From NCBI GenBank assembly GCA_023265175.1, contig JAHFUI010000014.1, forward strand, positions 1 to 46,758: a stretch of 46,758 bases of DNA. Direction: 5' to 3'. Below the pieces are notes generated by a model. That model did not search any database. It was not told the origin of the DNA and worked only from the letters and a program-made list of their open reading frames with translations. The DNA is from Acidobacteriota bacterium (GTDB lineage: Bacteria; Acidobacteriota; Vicinamibacteria; Vicinamibacterales; CAVVIG01). Of the stretch, positions 7,961 to 15,676 are shown piece after piece. The position numbers and the translations under genes are program-made. The first letter of the stretch is position 1. Every line of letters starts with the position of its first letter.

Positions 7961-8608
7961 TCAGCTCTCGAACGTTCGAACGAGGCAGACGCGCAGGAGG
8001 TCGTTGCGGTCCCAGAGCGGGGGACTGTAGTCGACGCACCACCCCTCGGCGTGGAAGAAACCGGCGTAGACGCGGTTGCTGAGGTAATCCACCGAGTAAC
8101 CCCAGTGGTAACACCAAAAGAGGAGACGTAGGCGGGTGGCTTCAAAGATGCGCAACGCTGCCTCGGTGACCATGGCTTCATGGGCGCGCTGGAATTGTGG
8201 CCCCAGTTCCCGGATTGCCTTCTCCTGGTTCGGCCAGGAAGTCCGGCCGAACCGGCCGTTGAAGTCAATCAGGTAGTAGCCAGGTTCGAACTTCCGCGGT
8301 ACCGCCTTGAGCCACCGCCCGATCCACCCCCGTAGCTGCCAACTGTTGTCGTGGAAGCACGGCTGACGCTCCGGGTTGATACCGACCCGCTCCTCTTCAT
8401 CCCAGAGTGAATTGCCGCGAAGATAGACTAGACGCCAGTCACAGCCCTCTTCCTCATTCGCGTGGGCACATGCCCGGAGTGTCGCTTCTGAGTAGCGGAT
8501 AGGGAACTCCACTTCTCCTTTGGCCTGGGCTTGGGTCAACACGTTGCTCTGACCGAGGGTAGCCACAGCCGTCTTCTCAGTTTCGCTCAGGAGATCAATC
8601 TCTGCCAC
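7961..8608 (-). CDS. Hypothetical protein, about 215 residues
   Basis: I chose the GTG at 8608 because AGAGGA lies 9 bases before it; the frame could also start at 8641. The product is soluble, aromatic-rich and without a signal peptide. Visible blocks are SETEKTAVATLGQSNVLTQAQAKG, RYSEATLRACAHANEEEGCDWRLVYLRG, WQLRGWIGRWLKAVPRKFEPGYYLIDF and RLLFWCYHWGYSVDYLSNRVYAGFF, written here as landmarks. I cannot name a family. Codon use looks less GC-biased than in the housekeeping genes. A 12-bp palindrome covers its last codons. Confidence 0.55.
   Translation of the reverse strand: MAEIDLLSETEKTAVATLGQSNVLTQAQAKGEVEFPIRYSEATLRACAHANEEEGCDWRLVYLRGNSLWDEEERVGINPERQPCFHDNSWQLRGWIGRWLKAVPRKFEPGYYLIDFNGRFGRTSWPNQEKAIRELGPQFQRAHEAMVTEAALRIFEATRLRLLFWCYHWGYSVDYLSNRVYAGFFHAEGWCVDYSPPLWDRNDLLRVCLVRTFES
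7968..7979. repeat. 12-bp palindrome at the end of the hypothetical gene
   Basis: TCGAACGTTCGA is a perfect palindrome that overlaps the last sense codons of the minus-strand gene at 7961. It could be an operator-like site or chance. Confidence 0.3.
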
Positions 8609-8641
8609 GACACAAGGTCCTCTGTGCGACACCGTGGCCAC

Positions 8642-8972
8642 TCCCGCTCGGCGCGGTTGCCGGACGTTCCGAACACGTCAGACTGGCCTGCCGGGATGAT
8701 ACGGCCAGCTGCACCCGATCGCAAACCCCGTCAGCGGAAACGAAATCCCTATCAGCCCGTGGTGCAAATCCGACGGGCCACGAGACACTGAGAAATTCGC
8801 CACAGAATCACCGAGACGCAGAGAAAATCTTAAGAAACCCTCTGTGGCTCCGTGACCCCGTGGCAAGATCCCGAAGATGTTCCCCGCCGCGCGCCCGGGG
8901 ATGCTCGACACAGCCCCGCGCGCCGAGAGATCCGGGATCAGCTACACTGACCGCCATTCCTCGAGGTGAAAC
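8642..8972. other. Spacer with one palindromic element, otherwise empty
   Basis: Apart from the CACAGAG-type inverted repeat at 8799-8864, this region shows no gene. A purine-rich TCGAGGTG at 8961-8968 precedes the ATG at 8973 and may be its ribosome site. Confidence 0.5.
8799..8864. repeat. Imperfect inverted repeat, CACAGAG word family
   Basis: Two 25-base arms (8799-8823 and 8840-8864) are reverse complements at 19 of 25 positions, with a 16-base AT-rich loop. The arms are made of ~8-base words close to CACAGAGN (CACAGAAT, CACCGAGA). It belongs to the same general class as the other word-built hairpins in the window. Confidence 0.65.
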
Positions 8973-9547
8973 GTGAAGAAGCTGATCGCTCTGATTGGTG
9001 TGGCGTTCGTGGCGGGCGTCGGCACGGCCGCGGCTCAGAACCTTGTCATCACCAACGCGCGAATCCTGGACGCACCGGCAAGGTCATCGAACGCGGCCCC
9101 ATCGTCGTCCGTGACGGCAAGATCGCGTCGGTCGCGGAGGGGAATCCGGCGGCAGTCCCCGGTGCGCGCGTCATCAACGCCCGTGGCATGACGGTGATGC
9201 CCGGCTTCATCGACGCGCACCGCCACCCGATCCAGGGCAACGCGGCAGAGTGGCTCGAGAAGGACGCGGCAGATCAGATGCGAGGATTCCTCGAGGCCGG
9301 CTTCACCACGGTGCTGTCGGCGATCACGCCCGATGAGGGCCTGGAACTCCGGAAGCGGATCGAGTCCGGCGTCATCAAGGGCCCTCGCGTCTTCGCGGCG
9401 AGGCTGACCGCTCGCGCGTGCGGCGGGCGGTGGACGCGGAAACGCAGGCGGACGCGGCACCAGGTGCCCGGGGTGCGGCACCGGCTGCCCCGCCGTCACG
9501 GCGTCATCGCCGTCAAGCAAGGCCTCGACACGTTACCGCCCAGGTGA
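8973..9547 (+). pseudogene. Amidohydrolase, frameshifted and truncated
   Basis: The ATG at 8973 gives MKKLIALIGVAFVAGVGTAA, a signal peptide, then LVITNARILD. One base is missing at about 9072: GAC-GCACC is seen where GAC-GGC-ACC is expected. After that the frame continues as TGKVIERGPIVVRDGKI, VMPGFIDAHRHP with the HxH metal pair, and LEAGFTTVLSAITPDE. Past about 9400 the reading degrades again, and the frame runs into the convergent end of serS. Intact relatives are over 400 residues, so the whole C-terminal barrel is gone. A sequencing error could explain the first shift but not the truncation. Confidence 0.75.
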
Positions 9548-10840
9548 GGAGCGGTGCTCCGCCACGATTCGCTCGCGGCCATCCATATACGGCCTGAGCG
9601 CTTCCGGTATGAGCACCGACCCGTCCTCCTGCTGGCAGTTCTCGAGAATCGCGACGAGCGTACGGCCGACTGCGAGACCCGAGCCGTTGAGCGTGTGCAC
9701 GAATTCCGCTTTGCCGGTGCCGCCGGGCCGAAACTTGATGTTCGCCCGCCGCGCCTGGAACGCCTCCGTGTTGCTGCACGATGAGATCTCGCGATACGTC
9801 TGCTGACTCGGCAGCCACACCTCGATGTCGTAGGTCTTCGCCGCCGCAAAGCCGGTGTCGCCGCTGCACAACAGCACCGTGCGGTACGGCAGCGCCAGCC
9901 GTTTGAGCACTTCCTCGGCGTTCGCCCTCAGCCGTTCGAGCTCGTCGTACGACTGCTCCGGGGTCGTCAGCTTCACGAGCTCCACCTTGTCGAACTGATG
10001 CTGGCGGATCAGCCCGCGAACATCCTGCCCATAGGAACCGGCCTCGCTGCGGAAGCACGGCGTGTACGCGGTGTAGCGAATCGGCAGCTCGCGGCCGTCG
10101 AGAATCTCGCCGCGGTGCAGGTTCGTCAGCGGCACTTCCGCGGTCGGCACGAGATACAGATCCCAGTCGCCCGCAATCTTGAAGAGATCGGCCTCAAATT
10201 TCGGCAGATTGCCGGTACCCGTGAGCGCGGCGCTGTTGACGAGAAACGGAGGCTCGACCTCGCGGTAACCATGCTCACGCGTGTGTAGATCGAGCATGAA
10301 GTTGATCAACGCTCGAGACAGCCTCGCGCCGGGACCGGTCAAGACGGAGAAGCGCGCGCCGGCGATGCGCGCGGCGCGCTCGAAGTCGAGGATCCCGAGC
10401 GCGGCGCCCAGCTCCCAATGCGGCTGCGGCGTGAAATCGAACGCGCGCGGTTCGCCGTGACGACGGACCTCGACGTTGTCCGCGGCGCTCACGCCGGTCG
10501 GCACGCTCGCGTGCAGAAGATTCGGCAGCACGAGCAGCGCCTGGTTGCGCTGATGCTCGATCGAGTCGAGCTGAATGCCGAGCTGCTTGACTTGCTGCGC
10601 CCGGGTGCGGTTGGCCTCCTGAATCGATGCGGTGTCGAGGCCCCGGCGCTTTGCCTTCGCGATCTCGTCGCCCGATGTGTTCTGCTCGCGCTTGAGCCCC
10701 TCGACCTCCGGGATGAGACGCCGCCGCACGGTTTCGAGCGTCGCGATCTCCTCGAGCGCCTTGTCGGGATCAAGACCCCGCCGGCGCAGGCCGGTCCGGA
10801 CTTCGTCAACGTGATCGCGGATGAACGACGGATCGAGCAT
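9533..10840 (-). CDS. serS: Serine--tRNA ligase
   Basis: SerS charges tRNA-Ser (and tRNA-Sec) with serine in the cytoplasm. The product is 435 residues, a normal length. The start [18 protein letters not shown] begins the N-terminal coiled-coil arm (to about residue 105) that grips the tRNA long variable arm. The class II core has [12 protein letters not shown], motif 2 in [18 protein letters not shown], and motif 3 in [18 protein letters not shown]. The ATG follows TGGAGGGACC. The charging of tRNA-Sec is relevant here, because selD in this window appears to be a selenoprotein. It is divergent from galU and converges with the amidohydrolase remnant. Confidence 0.97.
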   Translation of the reverse strand: MLDPSFIRDHVDEVRTGLRRRGLDPDKALEEIATLETVRRRLIPEVEGLKREQNTSGDEIAKAKRRGLDTASIQEANRTRAQQVKQLGIQLDSIEHQRNQALLVLPNLLHASVPTGVSAADNVEVRRHGEPRAFDFTPQPHWELGAALGILDFERAARIAGARFSVLTGPGARLSRALINFMLDLHTREHGYREVEPPFLVNSAALTGTGNLPKFEADLFKIAGDWDLYLVPTAEVPLTNLHRGEILDGRELPIRYTAYTPCFRSEAGSYGQDVRGLIRQHQFDKVELVKLTTPEQSYDELERLRANAEEVLKRLALPYRTVLLCSGDTGFAAAKTYDIEVWLPSQQTYREISSCSNTEAFQARRANIKFRPGGTGKAEFVHTLNGSGLAVGRTLVAILENCQQEDGSVLIPEALRPYMDGRERIVAEHRSSPGR

Positions 10841-10892
10841 GGTCCCTCCATTCTACATTCGGCGTTCGGTCGATTCGGCGGGCGCCGATATC

Positions 10893-10901
10893 TGCTACGA
10901 T
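10893..10901 (+). promoter_or_regulatory. Extended -10 promoter of galU
   Basis: TGCTACGAT is an extended -10 (TGn then TACGAT at 10896-10901); only a poor -35 is seen (TTCGGC at 10874). The predicted start is at about 10908, the GTG of galU, so the transcript would be leaderless. The same TGCTACGnT shape occurs at 14839. Confidence 0.45.
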
Positions 10902-10907
10902 TCGGCT

Positions 10908-11807
10908 GTGGCTCCCATCGTCCGCAAGGCCGTGTTCCCGGCGGCTGGACTCGGCACGCGATTTCTCCCCGCCACCAAGGCGCAACCCAAGGAGATGTTG
11001 CCGCTCGTCGATAAACCGATCATTCAATACGGCGTAGAAGAGGCGGTGGCCTCGGGAATCGACAACATCATCCTGGTGACCGGCCGCGGGAAGAACGCGA
11101 TCGAAGATCACTTCGACGTGTCGGTCGAGCTCGAATCGTTTCTCGAGGCGCGGGGCAAGCACGACCAGCTCGACGAGATCCGCAAGATCTCGAACATGAT
11201 CAACTTCGCGTACGTCCGGCAGGGGGAGCCGCTCGGCCTCGGCCACGCCGTGCTCGTGGCGCGTGAGCTGGTCGGCAACGAACCGTTCGCCGTCATCCTC
11301 GGGGACGACGTCATCGACGCAAGCCCCCCGGCGATGAAACAGCTGATCGATGTGTTCGAGCGCGTGGGAGGACCGGTGCTCGCCGTCGAACGCGTGCAGC
11401 CTGAGGAGGTGTCGAGCTACGGAGTCATCGACGTCGACCCGAGCGCGCGGCTTGGCGACGGCATATATCGGGTGCGCGATCTCGTCGAAAAGCCCGCGCG
11501 CGACGAAGCGCCGTCCAATCTGGCGATCATCGGCCGCTATGTCCTCACGCCAGACATTTTTCCGGCGCTGGCCGCGATCAAGAGTGATCGCACGGGAGAA
11601 ATCCAGCTCACCAACGGCTTGCGCGAGCTTCTCAAATCGCGGCCGATTTACGCCTGCGAAGTGAAAGGCGTCCGCCACGACACCGGCAATAAATTGGGAT
11701 TCCTCAAAGCCGTGGTGTACTTCGCGCTGCGCCGGCCGGACCTCGCGGAAAAGTTCGCCGAGTACCTCGCGTCGCTCAATCTCGAAGCGCCGACCGGTAA
11801 GCGTTAG
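10908..11807 (+). CDS. galU: UTP--glucose-1-phosphate uridylyltransferase
   Basis: GalU makes UDP-glucose from UTP and glucose-1-phosphate for envelope glycans. The 299-residue product starts at a GTG just before APIVRKAVFPAAG. The nucleotide-binding motif is AAGLGTRFLPATKAQPKEML, followed by VDKPIIQYGVEEA. Later come PEEVSSYGVIDVD, VEKPARDEAPSNLAIIGRYV and VKGVRHDTGNKLGFLKA, all in family order. No Shine-Dalgarno site precedes the GTG. Its stop overlaps the end of the convergent zinc-ribbon gene by 4 bases. Confidence 0.95.
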   Translation: MAPIVRKAVFPAAGLGTRFLPATKAQPKEMLPLVDKPIIQYGVEEAVASGIDNIILVTGRGKNAIEDHFDVSVELESFLEARGKHDQLDEIRKISNMINFAYVRQGEPLGLGHAVLVARELVGNEPFAVILGDDVIDASPPAMKQLIDVFERVGGPVLAVERVQPEEVSSYGVIDVDPSARLGDGIYRVRDLVEKPARDEAPSNLAIIGRYVLTPDIFPALAAIKSDRTGEIQLTNGLRELLKSRPIYACEVKGVRHDTGNKLGFLKAVVYFALRRPDLAEKFAEYLASLNLEAPTGKR

Positions 11808-12154
11808 TCGGACTTCTTCGTGGGACTCGGCGTCGAGCTCGGGGTCGGGCTCGGGCTCGACGCACCGGGCGACGTGGAATCGGTCGACGTGGTGGTCTTG
11901 GCGGTGTCCGTCTTCGCCTCGCTTTTGTCAGTGGACCCCTTCGCCGCATCCTCTTTCTTGCTGCTCGACGAATCCGCCTTTGCGTAATCGGTGGCGTACC
12001 AGCCGGTCCCTTTGAGATGGAACGCGGGAGCGGCCTGCAACTTCTGAAGGGTCCCGCCGCACTTCGGACACGTGTCAAGCGGCGCGTCCGACATCTTCTG
12101 GATGACCTCGAACCGGTGGCCGCACGCGTCACACTGGTATTCGCGCAAGGGCAT
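11804..12154 (-). CDS. FmdB-type zinc ribbon protein
   Basis: The 116-residue product starts MPLREYQCDACGHRFEVIQKMSD, with CxxC at residues 8-11 and a second pair in DTCPKCGG, which together form one zinc ribbon. FHLKGTGWYATDY follows, a block usual in FmdB/YjdF-like regulatory zinc ribbons. The last ~55 residues are a low-complexity Ser/Thr/Pro/Lys tail (TSTDSTSPGASSPSPTPSS) with no fold. The role of the family is not well known; a regulatory or ribosome-linked role has been suggested. It lies 39 bases downstream of the DUF885 gene. Confidence 0.88.
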   Translation of the reverse strand: MPLREYQCDACGHRFEVIQKMSDAPLDTCPKCGGTLQKLQAAPAFHLKGTGWYATDYAKADSSSSKKEDAAKGSTDKSEAKTDTAKTTTSTDSTSPGASSPSPTPSSTPSPTKKSD

Positions 12155-12193
12155 AAAGGGATCTAGTGATCGGGTAATCGAGCAATAGCTATT

Positions 12194-13852
12194 TCATTCG
12201 ATCACGTCGCCGCTGTCGTCAGCGAGCATCAGCTGACGATGCAGCCAGAAGGGCGCGGTGCCGTTGCCGAGCAGCGTATCGTGAAAGCCGCGGAGCGAAA
12301 ACGCCTTGCCTTGTTGCTGTTTGTAATCGTTCCGCAGCTTCATCATCATCAGCTTGCCGGCGGCATACACGAGGTAGGTCGGATCGAAGGTGCCGCGCTC
12401 CGCTTCGCGCCGCGCGCTTCGCTCCTCCATGAATGCTTCGTCGCGGAAGAATCGCATGCCTTGCTCGACCGACATGTCTTCGGTGTGCAGCTTGATGCCG
12501 ACGATGAAGCGCGCCAGGCGGATGAGCGCCTCGGCGAGCTGTCCCAGCTTCACGCGATGATTGTCGCGTCCGAAGCCGGCCTCGACCATCATCTGCTCGC
12601 AGTAGTGCGCCCATCCTTCGACGAAGGAGGCCGGCGCGAACATGATCGATTTGCGCACCTTGGATTCGACCTTCCGCAGATGCTGATAGTGCAGGAAGTG
12701 GCCGGGATACACCTCGTGGATGGAAATTGACCACAACGTCGGATAGTTGTAATCGCGCAGGTGCTCTTCCTGGCGCTCGGGCGACCACGCAGGATCGACG
12801 TCGGTGAGGTAATAGTACGCGCGCGTCGGTTTGCTCTCGAACGGTCCGGCGGTCCACATGCTCGCGAATGACCAGCGATAGAAGTCCGGCGTCGGCGCCA
12901 CGGTAATCGGCTCGGACGACGGGATCGAGATGATGTCGTGACGCTGAATGAACGTCGCGAGCTTCTCGACATGCTGTCGGCCCGCTTCGATCAGCTCGCC
13001 CGGCGCGGGATGCTCGGCCTTCGTTCGAATCCATGCTTCGAGCGGATCGCTGCCGTTCAAGCGGCCGGCGTGCGTCCGGAACGCGTCCTGCGTCGCCTTC
13101 AACTCGCGCACCGCGATCGCCAGGAGCTTGTCGATCGGGATCGACAGGCCTTCTTCGAGCTTCAGCTTCTGCTCGAACTTCTCGCGCCCCAGTCGAAACG
13201 ACGCGCGCGCGCGCGGTGCGACGTCGGCTTCCAGGTACTCAATGTAAGACCCGAGCGCCTGCGAGGCTTCGGTCTGCGCATCGGCCAGATCGCCGAGCAG
13301 GTGCAGATCGTCCACGTTCGAGAAGGCGCGCGGCAGCTCGTCGTCGATGAACTTCTGTGCCCCGCGCAGCGTCTCGATTCCGACTTTGACGAAAATACCG
13401 GGGGGATCCTTGATGTTGTCGCGCGCCGCCTGAAGCAGGCGCGGCGTCTGGCGCAGTTTCGAGAGCACGCGCCTGGCGCGTTCCGCCGGCGGCGCATGCG
13501 TGAAGAGCGCCTGACCCGCAAGGCTCAAGGGCAGGATGTCTGCGTAACATTGCGGGTTTTTTTCCCAAGTCCGCACGTGCTCGAGCTCGAACATCCGGCC
13601 GCGGACGTGCGCCGTCAACATGCGGTGCTCGAGACGCTCGACCGTCGTCAAGCCTTCGGGATGAATTTCATCGAGACGGCGCAGGTAGCCGGCGAGCGCC
13701 CGCGCCTCGCCTTCCATGGCGTGAAAGCCGAAGTCCTCGAGAAGATCGTCGTGGGTGTGGACGCCGTCAAGGGCGGCGTACGAGGGATGCGTTTCGTGAA
13801 GGTATCCGAGCAGATCGTCGACGAAGTGCGAAAGCGGTTCGGAAGCTATCAT
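12194..13852 (-). CDS. DUF885 family putative metallopeptidase
   Basis: The 552-residue product is cytoplasmic by sequence (no signal peptide). The zinc motif is ISIHEVYPGHFLH at about residue 377, with a downstream EGWAHYCEQMM at about 412 that gives the third ligand. This H-E-x-x-x-G-H form is typical of DUF885 proteins, which are thought to be gluzincin-like carboxypeptidases or dipeptidases. The C-terminal part has GMRFFRDEAFMEERSARREAERG and VYAAGKLMMMKLR. The ATG is the complement of 13850-13852; 75 bases separate it from the divergent rsmI. The substrate is unknown. Confidence 0.87.
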   Translation of the reverse strand: MIASEPLSHFVDDLLGYLHETHPSYAALDGVHTHDDLLEDFGFHAMEGEARALAGYLRRLDEIHPEGLTTVERLEHRMLTAHVRGRMFELEHVRTWEKNPQCYADILPLSLAGQALFTHAPPAERARRVLSKLRQTPRLLQAARDNIKDPPGIFVKVGIETLRGAQKFIDDELPRAFSNVDDLHLLGDLADAQTEASQALGSYIEYLEADVAPRARASFRLGREKFEQKLKLEEGLSIPIDKLLAIAVRELKATQDAFRTHAGRLNGSDPLEAWIRTKAEHPAPGELIEAGRQHVEKLATFIQRHDIISIPSSEPITVAPTPDFYRWSFASMWTAGPFESKPTRAYYYLTDVDPAWSPERQEEHLRDYNYPTLWSISIHEVYPGHFLHYQHLRKVESKVRKSIMFAPASFVEGWAHYCEQMMVEAGFGRDNHRVKLGQLAEALIRLARFIVGIKLHTEDMSVEQGMRFFRDEAFMEERSARREAERGTFDPTYLVYAAGKLMMMKLRNDYKQQQGKAFSLRGFHDTLLGNGTAPFWLHRQLMLADDSGDVIE

Positions 13853-13892
13853 GTGTCAGGCTGAGCTTGAGTCGTTTGTCCAGATCCGCCAA

Positions 13893-13901
13893 TGGTACAA
13901 T
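13893..13901 (+). promoter_or_regulatory. Extended -10 promoter of rsmI
   Basis: TGGTACAAT is a good extended -10 (TACAAT at 13896-13901) without a convincing -35. Transcription would start near 13908, 20 bases before the rsmI ATG. Confidence 0.45.
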
Positions 13902-13927
13902 AAAGACGCTTCCCTCGCCTTCTTCAC

Positions 13928-14776
13928 ATGCCCGGCACCCTGTTCGTGGTCGCCACCCCCATCGGCAACCTCGAAGACATCACGGCGCGCGCGTTACGAG
14001 TGTTGCGCGAGGTGCGCCTGATCGCGGCTGAAGACACGCGCCGGACGGCCCATCTTCTGTCGCGTTATGCCGTTGCCACGCCGACGACCAGCTTTCACCA
14101 ACACAACGAGTCGCGGAAAGTTGCCGCGGTCCTCGAGCGGCTCCGGCGTGGCGAGGACGTGGCGCTCGTTTCAGATGCGGGCACGCCGACGATTTCCGAT
14201 CCGGGGCACCGGCTGGTTCGCCAGGCCATCGATGCGGGCATCCGAGTCGAGCCGATTCCAGGTCCGAGCGCCGCGATCGCCGCGCTGGCCGCGTCAGGGA
14301 TGGGGGGCCAGACGTTCACCTTTCTGGGCTTTCCGCCAACTAGGTCATCAGACCGTAAACGATGGCTGCATGAACTTCGTGCGGCCGGCCGACCGGTGGT
14401 CTTCTTCGAAGCTCCCCATCGGATCAGAGAAACGTTACAGCAGATACACAGGGAGGTCGGGGATTGTCAGGTGTCTGTTGCCCGCGAGTTGACCAAGAAG
14501 CACGAGGAATTCGTCAGGGGCCCTATTTCAATAGTCCTGAATCAGCTGGACATGCCGGTGGGCGAGTTTACGGTCGTGATAGATATTGGTCAATCAACAG
14601 ATTTACGTGGTTCAGCCCCCGCGGCCAAGAGCGCAATAGTTGAAGAGTTTGGTCGATTGACCATTTCTGAGGGTTTGTCGAGGCGTCGCGCGATCAGCCG
14701 ACTGGCGCGGGCGCACGGTCTGCTGCCAAACGACGTGTACGCGGCGATCGAAGAAGCCAGGAAATTGGTTAAATGA
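13928..14776 (+). CDS. rsmI: 16S rRNA (cytidine-1402-2'-O)-methyltransferase
   Basis: RsmI methylates the 2'-OH of C1402 in the decoding centre of 16S rRNA, using S-adenosylmethionine. The 282-residue product shows the family blocks in order: GTLFVVATPIGNLEDITARAL, AAEDTRRTAHLL, FHQHNESRK, LVSDAGTPTISDPGHRLV, IPGPSAAIAALAASG, FFEAPHRIRETL and ARELTKKHEEFVRG. The C-terminal 60 residues are an extra helical part. It stands first in a forward run with the TPR gene, 123 bases downstream. Confidence 0.95.
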   Translation: MPGTLFVVATPIGNLEDITARALRVLREVRLIAAEDTRRTAHLLSRYAVATPTTSFHQHNESRKVAAVLERLRRGEDVALVSDAGTPTISDPGHRLVRQAIDAGIRVEPIPGPSAAIAALAASGMGGQTFTFLGFPPTRSSDRKRWLHELRAAGRPVVFFEAPHRIRETLQQIHREVGDCQVSVARELTKKHEEFVRGPISIVLNQLDMPVGEFTVVIDIGQSTDLRGSAPAAKSAIVEEFGRLTISEGLSRRRAISRLARAHGLLPNDVYAAIEEARKLVK

Positions 14777-14818
14777 CCGGCGCGGCGCGTAGAAGACCGT
14801 GCCACGTTTCCGCGTACC

Positions 14819-14847
14819 TTGACCGGCCTCGGGCGTTCTGCTACGTT
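14819..14847 (+). promoter_or_regulatory. Promoter of the TPR gene
   Basis: TTGACC at 14819-14824 and an extended -10 TGC-TACGTT (hexamer 14842-14847) are exactly 17 bases apart. Transcription would begin near 14854, about 46 bases before the ATG at 14900. Confidence 0.55.
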
Positions 14848-14899
14848 AGCCCGCTTTGGCGCGAGCACTCGGCCCGCATTTCTCCCACGCAGGACTGTG

Positions 14900-15568
14900 A
14901 TGGCGAAGCAGCGGCGACCGTCCACCCCGCCCAAGGCAAAACGCCGCACCTCGTCCGTTCGGCGCTCGCGCACACCGACCCGCCGACCGTCCGCGTCCGC
15001 TCCTCGAGCGGCCTCATCGGCCCCTCAACGGCGCTCGACATACATCGAAGCTGTCGCGATGTACGAGCGTGGAGTCGATGCGCTGCAACACCACAATTAC
15101 CGCGGTGCGGCCGATCTCTTCGAATCCGTGTTGCGGCAATATCCCGAAGAAAAAGAGCTGCACGAACGTGTTCGGCTGTACCTCAACATCTGCCAGCGCC
15201 AAGCCACCCGCGAAGAACCCGAGCCGCTGACGATCGAGGAGCGGCTGTTCGCGTCGACGATCGCGATCAACGGCGGCAAGTACGACGAGGCCATCTCGCA
15301 CCTGCGCCTCGTCCGCGACGAGGATCCCGACAACGACCACGCGCTGTACATGCTCGCGGTCGCGCACGCCCAGCGAGGCGAGCACGCAGAAGCGGTCGCG
15401 CACCTCGAGCGCGCGATCGCAATAAATCCTGAAAATCGCGCTCTCGCCAGAAACGACCCCGATCTCGATCCGCTGCGCGGCGACGACTCCTTCCGCGCCG
15501 CGCTTGGATCGCCTCCTGTCCCGCGTCCCGAACGCCGACGCCGGCTGCGAACGCGAACGGGGCGATAA
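14900..15568 (+). CDS. TPR-repeat protein with a basic N-terminal tail
   Basis: The 222-residue product starts at the ATG at 14900. Residues 1-47 are a disordered Arg/Lys/Ser/Pro tail (AKQRRPSTPPKAKRRTSS). Two or three tetratricopeptide units follow: YERGVDALQHHNYRGAADLF, then STIAINGGKYDEAISHLRLV and AVAHAQRGEHAEAVAHLERA. A basic tail (PRPERRRRLRTRTGR) ends it. The repeats suggest a scaffold; the basic ends suggest binding to nucleic acid or acidic surfaces. The partner is unknown. Downstream lies a word-built hairpin and then glmU. Confidence 0.8.
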   Translation: MAKQRRPSTPPKAKRRTSSVRRSRTPTRRPSASAPRAASSAPQRRSTYIEAVAMYERGVDALQHHNYRGAADLFESVLRQYPEEKELHERVRLYLNICQRQATREEPEPLTIEERLFASTIAINGGKYDEAISHLRLVRDEDPDNDHALYMLAVAHAQRGEHAEAVAHLERAIAINPENRALARNDPDLDPLRGDDSFRAALGSPPVPRPERRRRLRTRTGR

Positions 15569-15579
15569 TCAATACTCGC

Positions 15580-15676
15580 GCGCTGGGTGCTGAGTGCTCA
15601 TGCTGAGTGCTGCTTGGTGCTCAGCACAAAGCACCCGCACCGAGCACGAAGCATGGAGCACGCAGCACCCAGCATG
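15580..15676. repeat. Heptamer-built hairpin, GTGCTGA family, between the TPR gene and glmU
   Basis: The left arm (15582 to about 15621) is a string of 7-base words of the form GCTGNGT (one is 6 bases). The right arm to 15676 is a string of AGCACNN words. The outermost 17 bases of the two arms pair with a single mismatch. The last word, AGC-ATG, supplies the ATG at 15674, the first start candidate of glmU. Confidence 0.8.
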
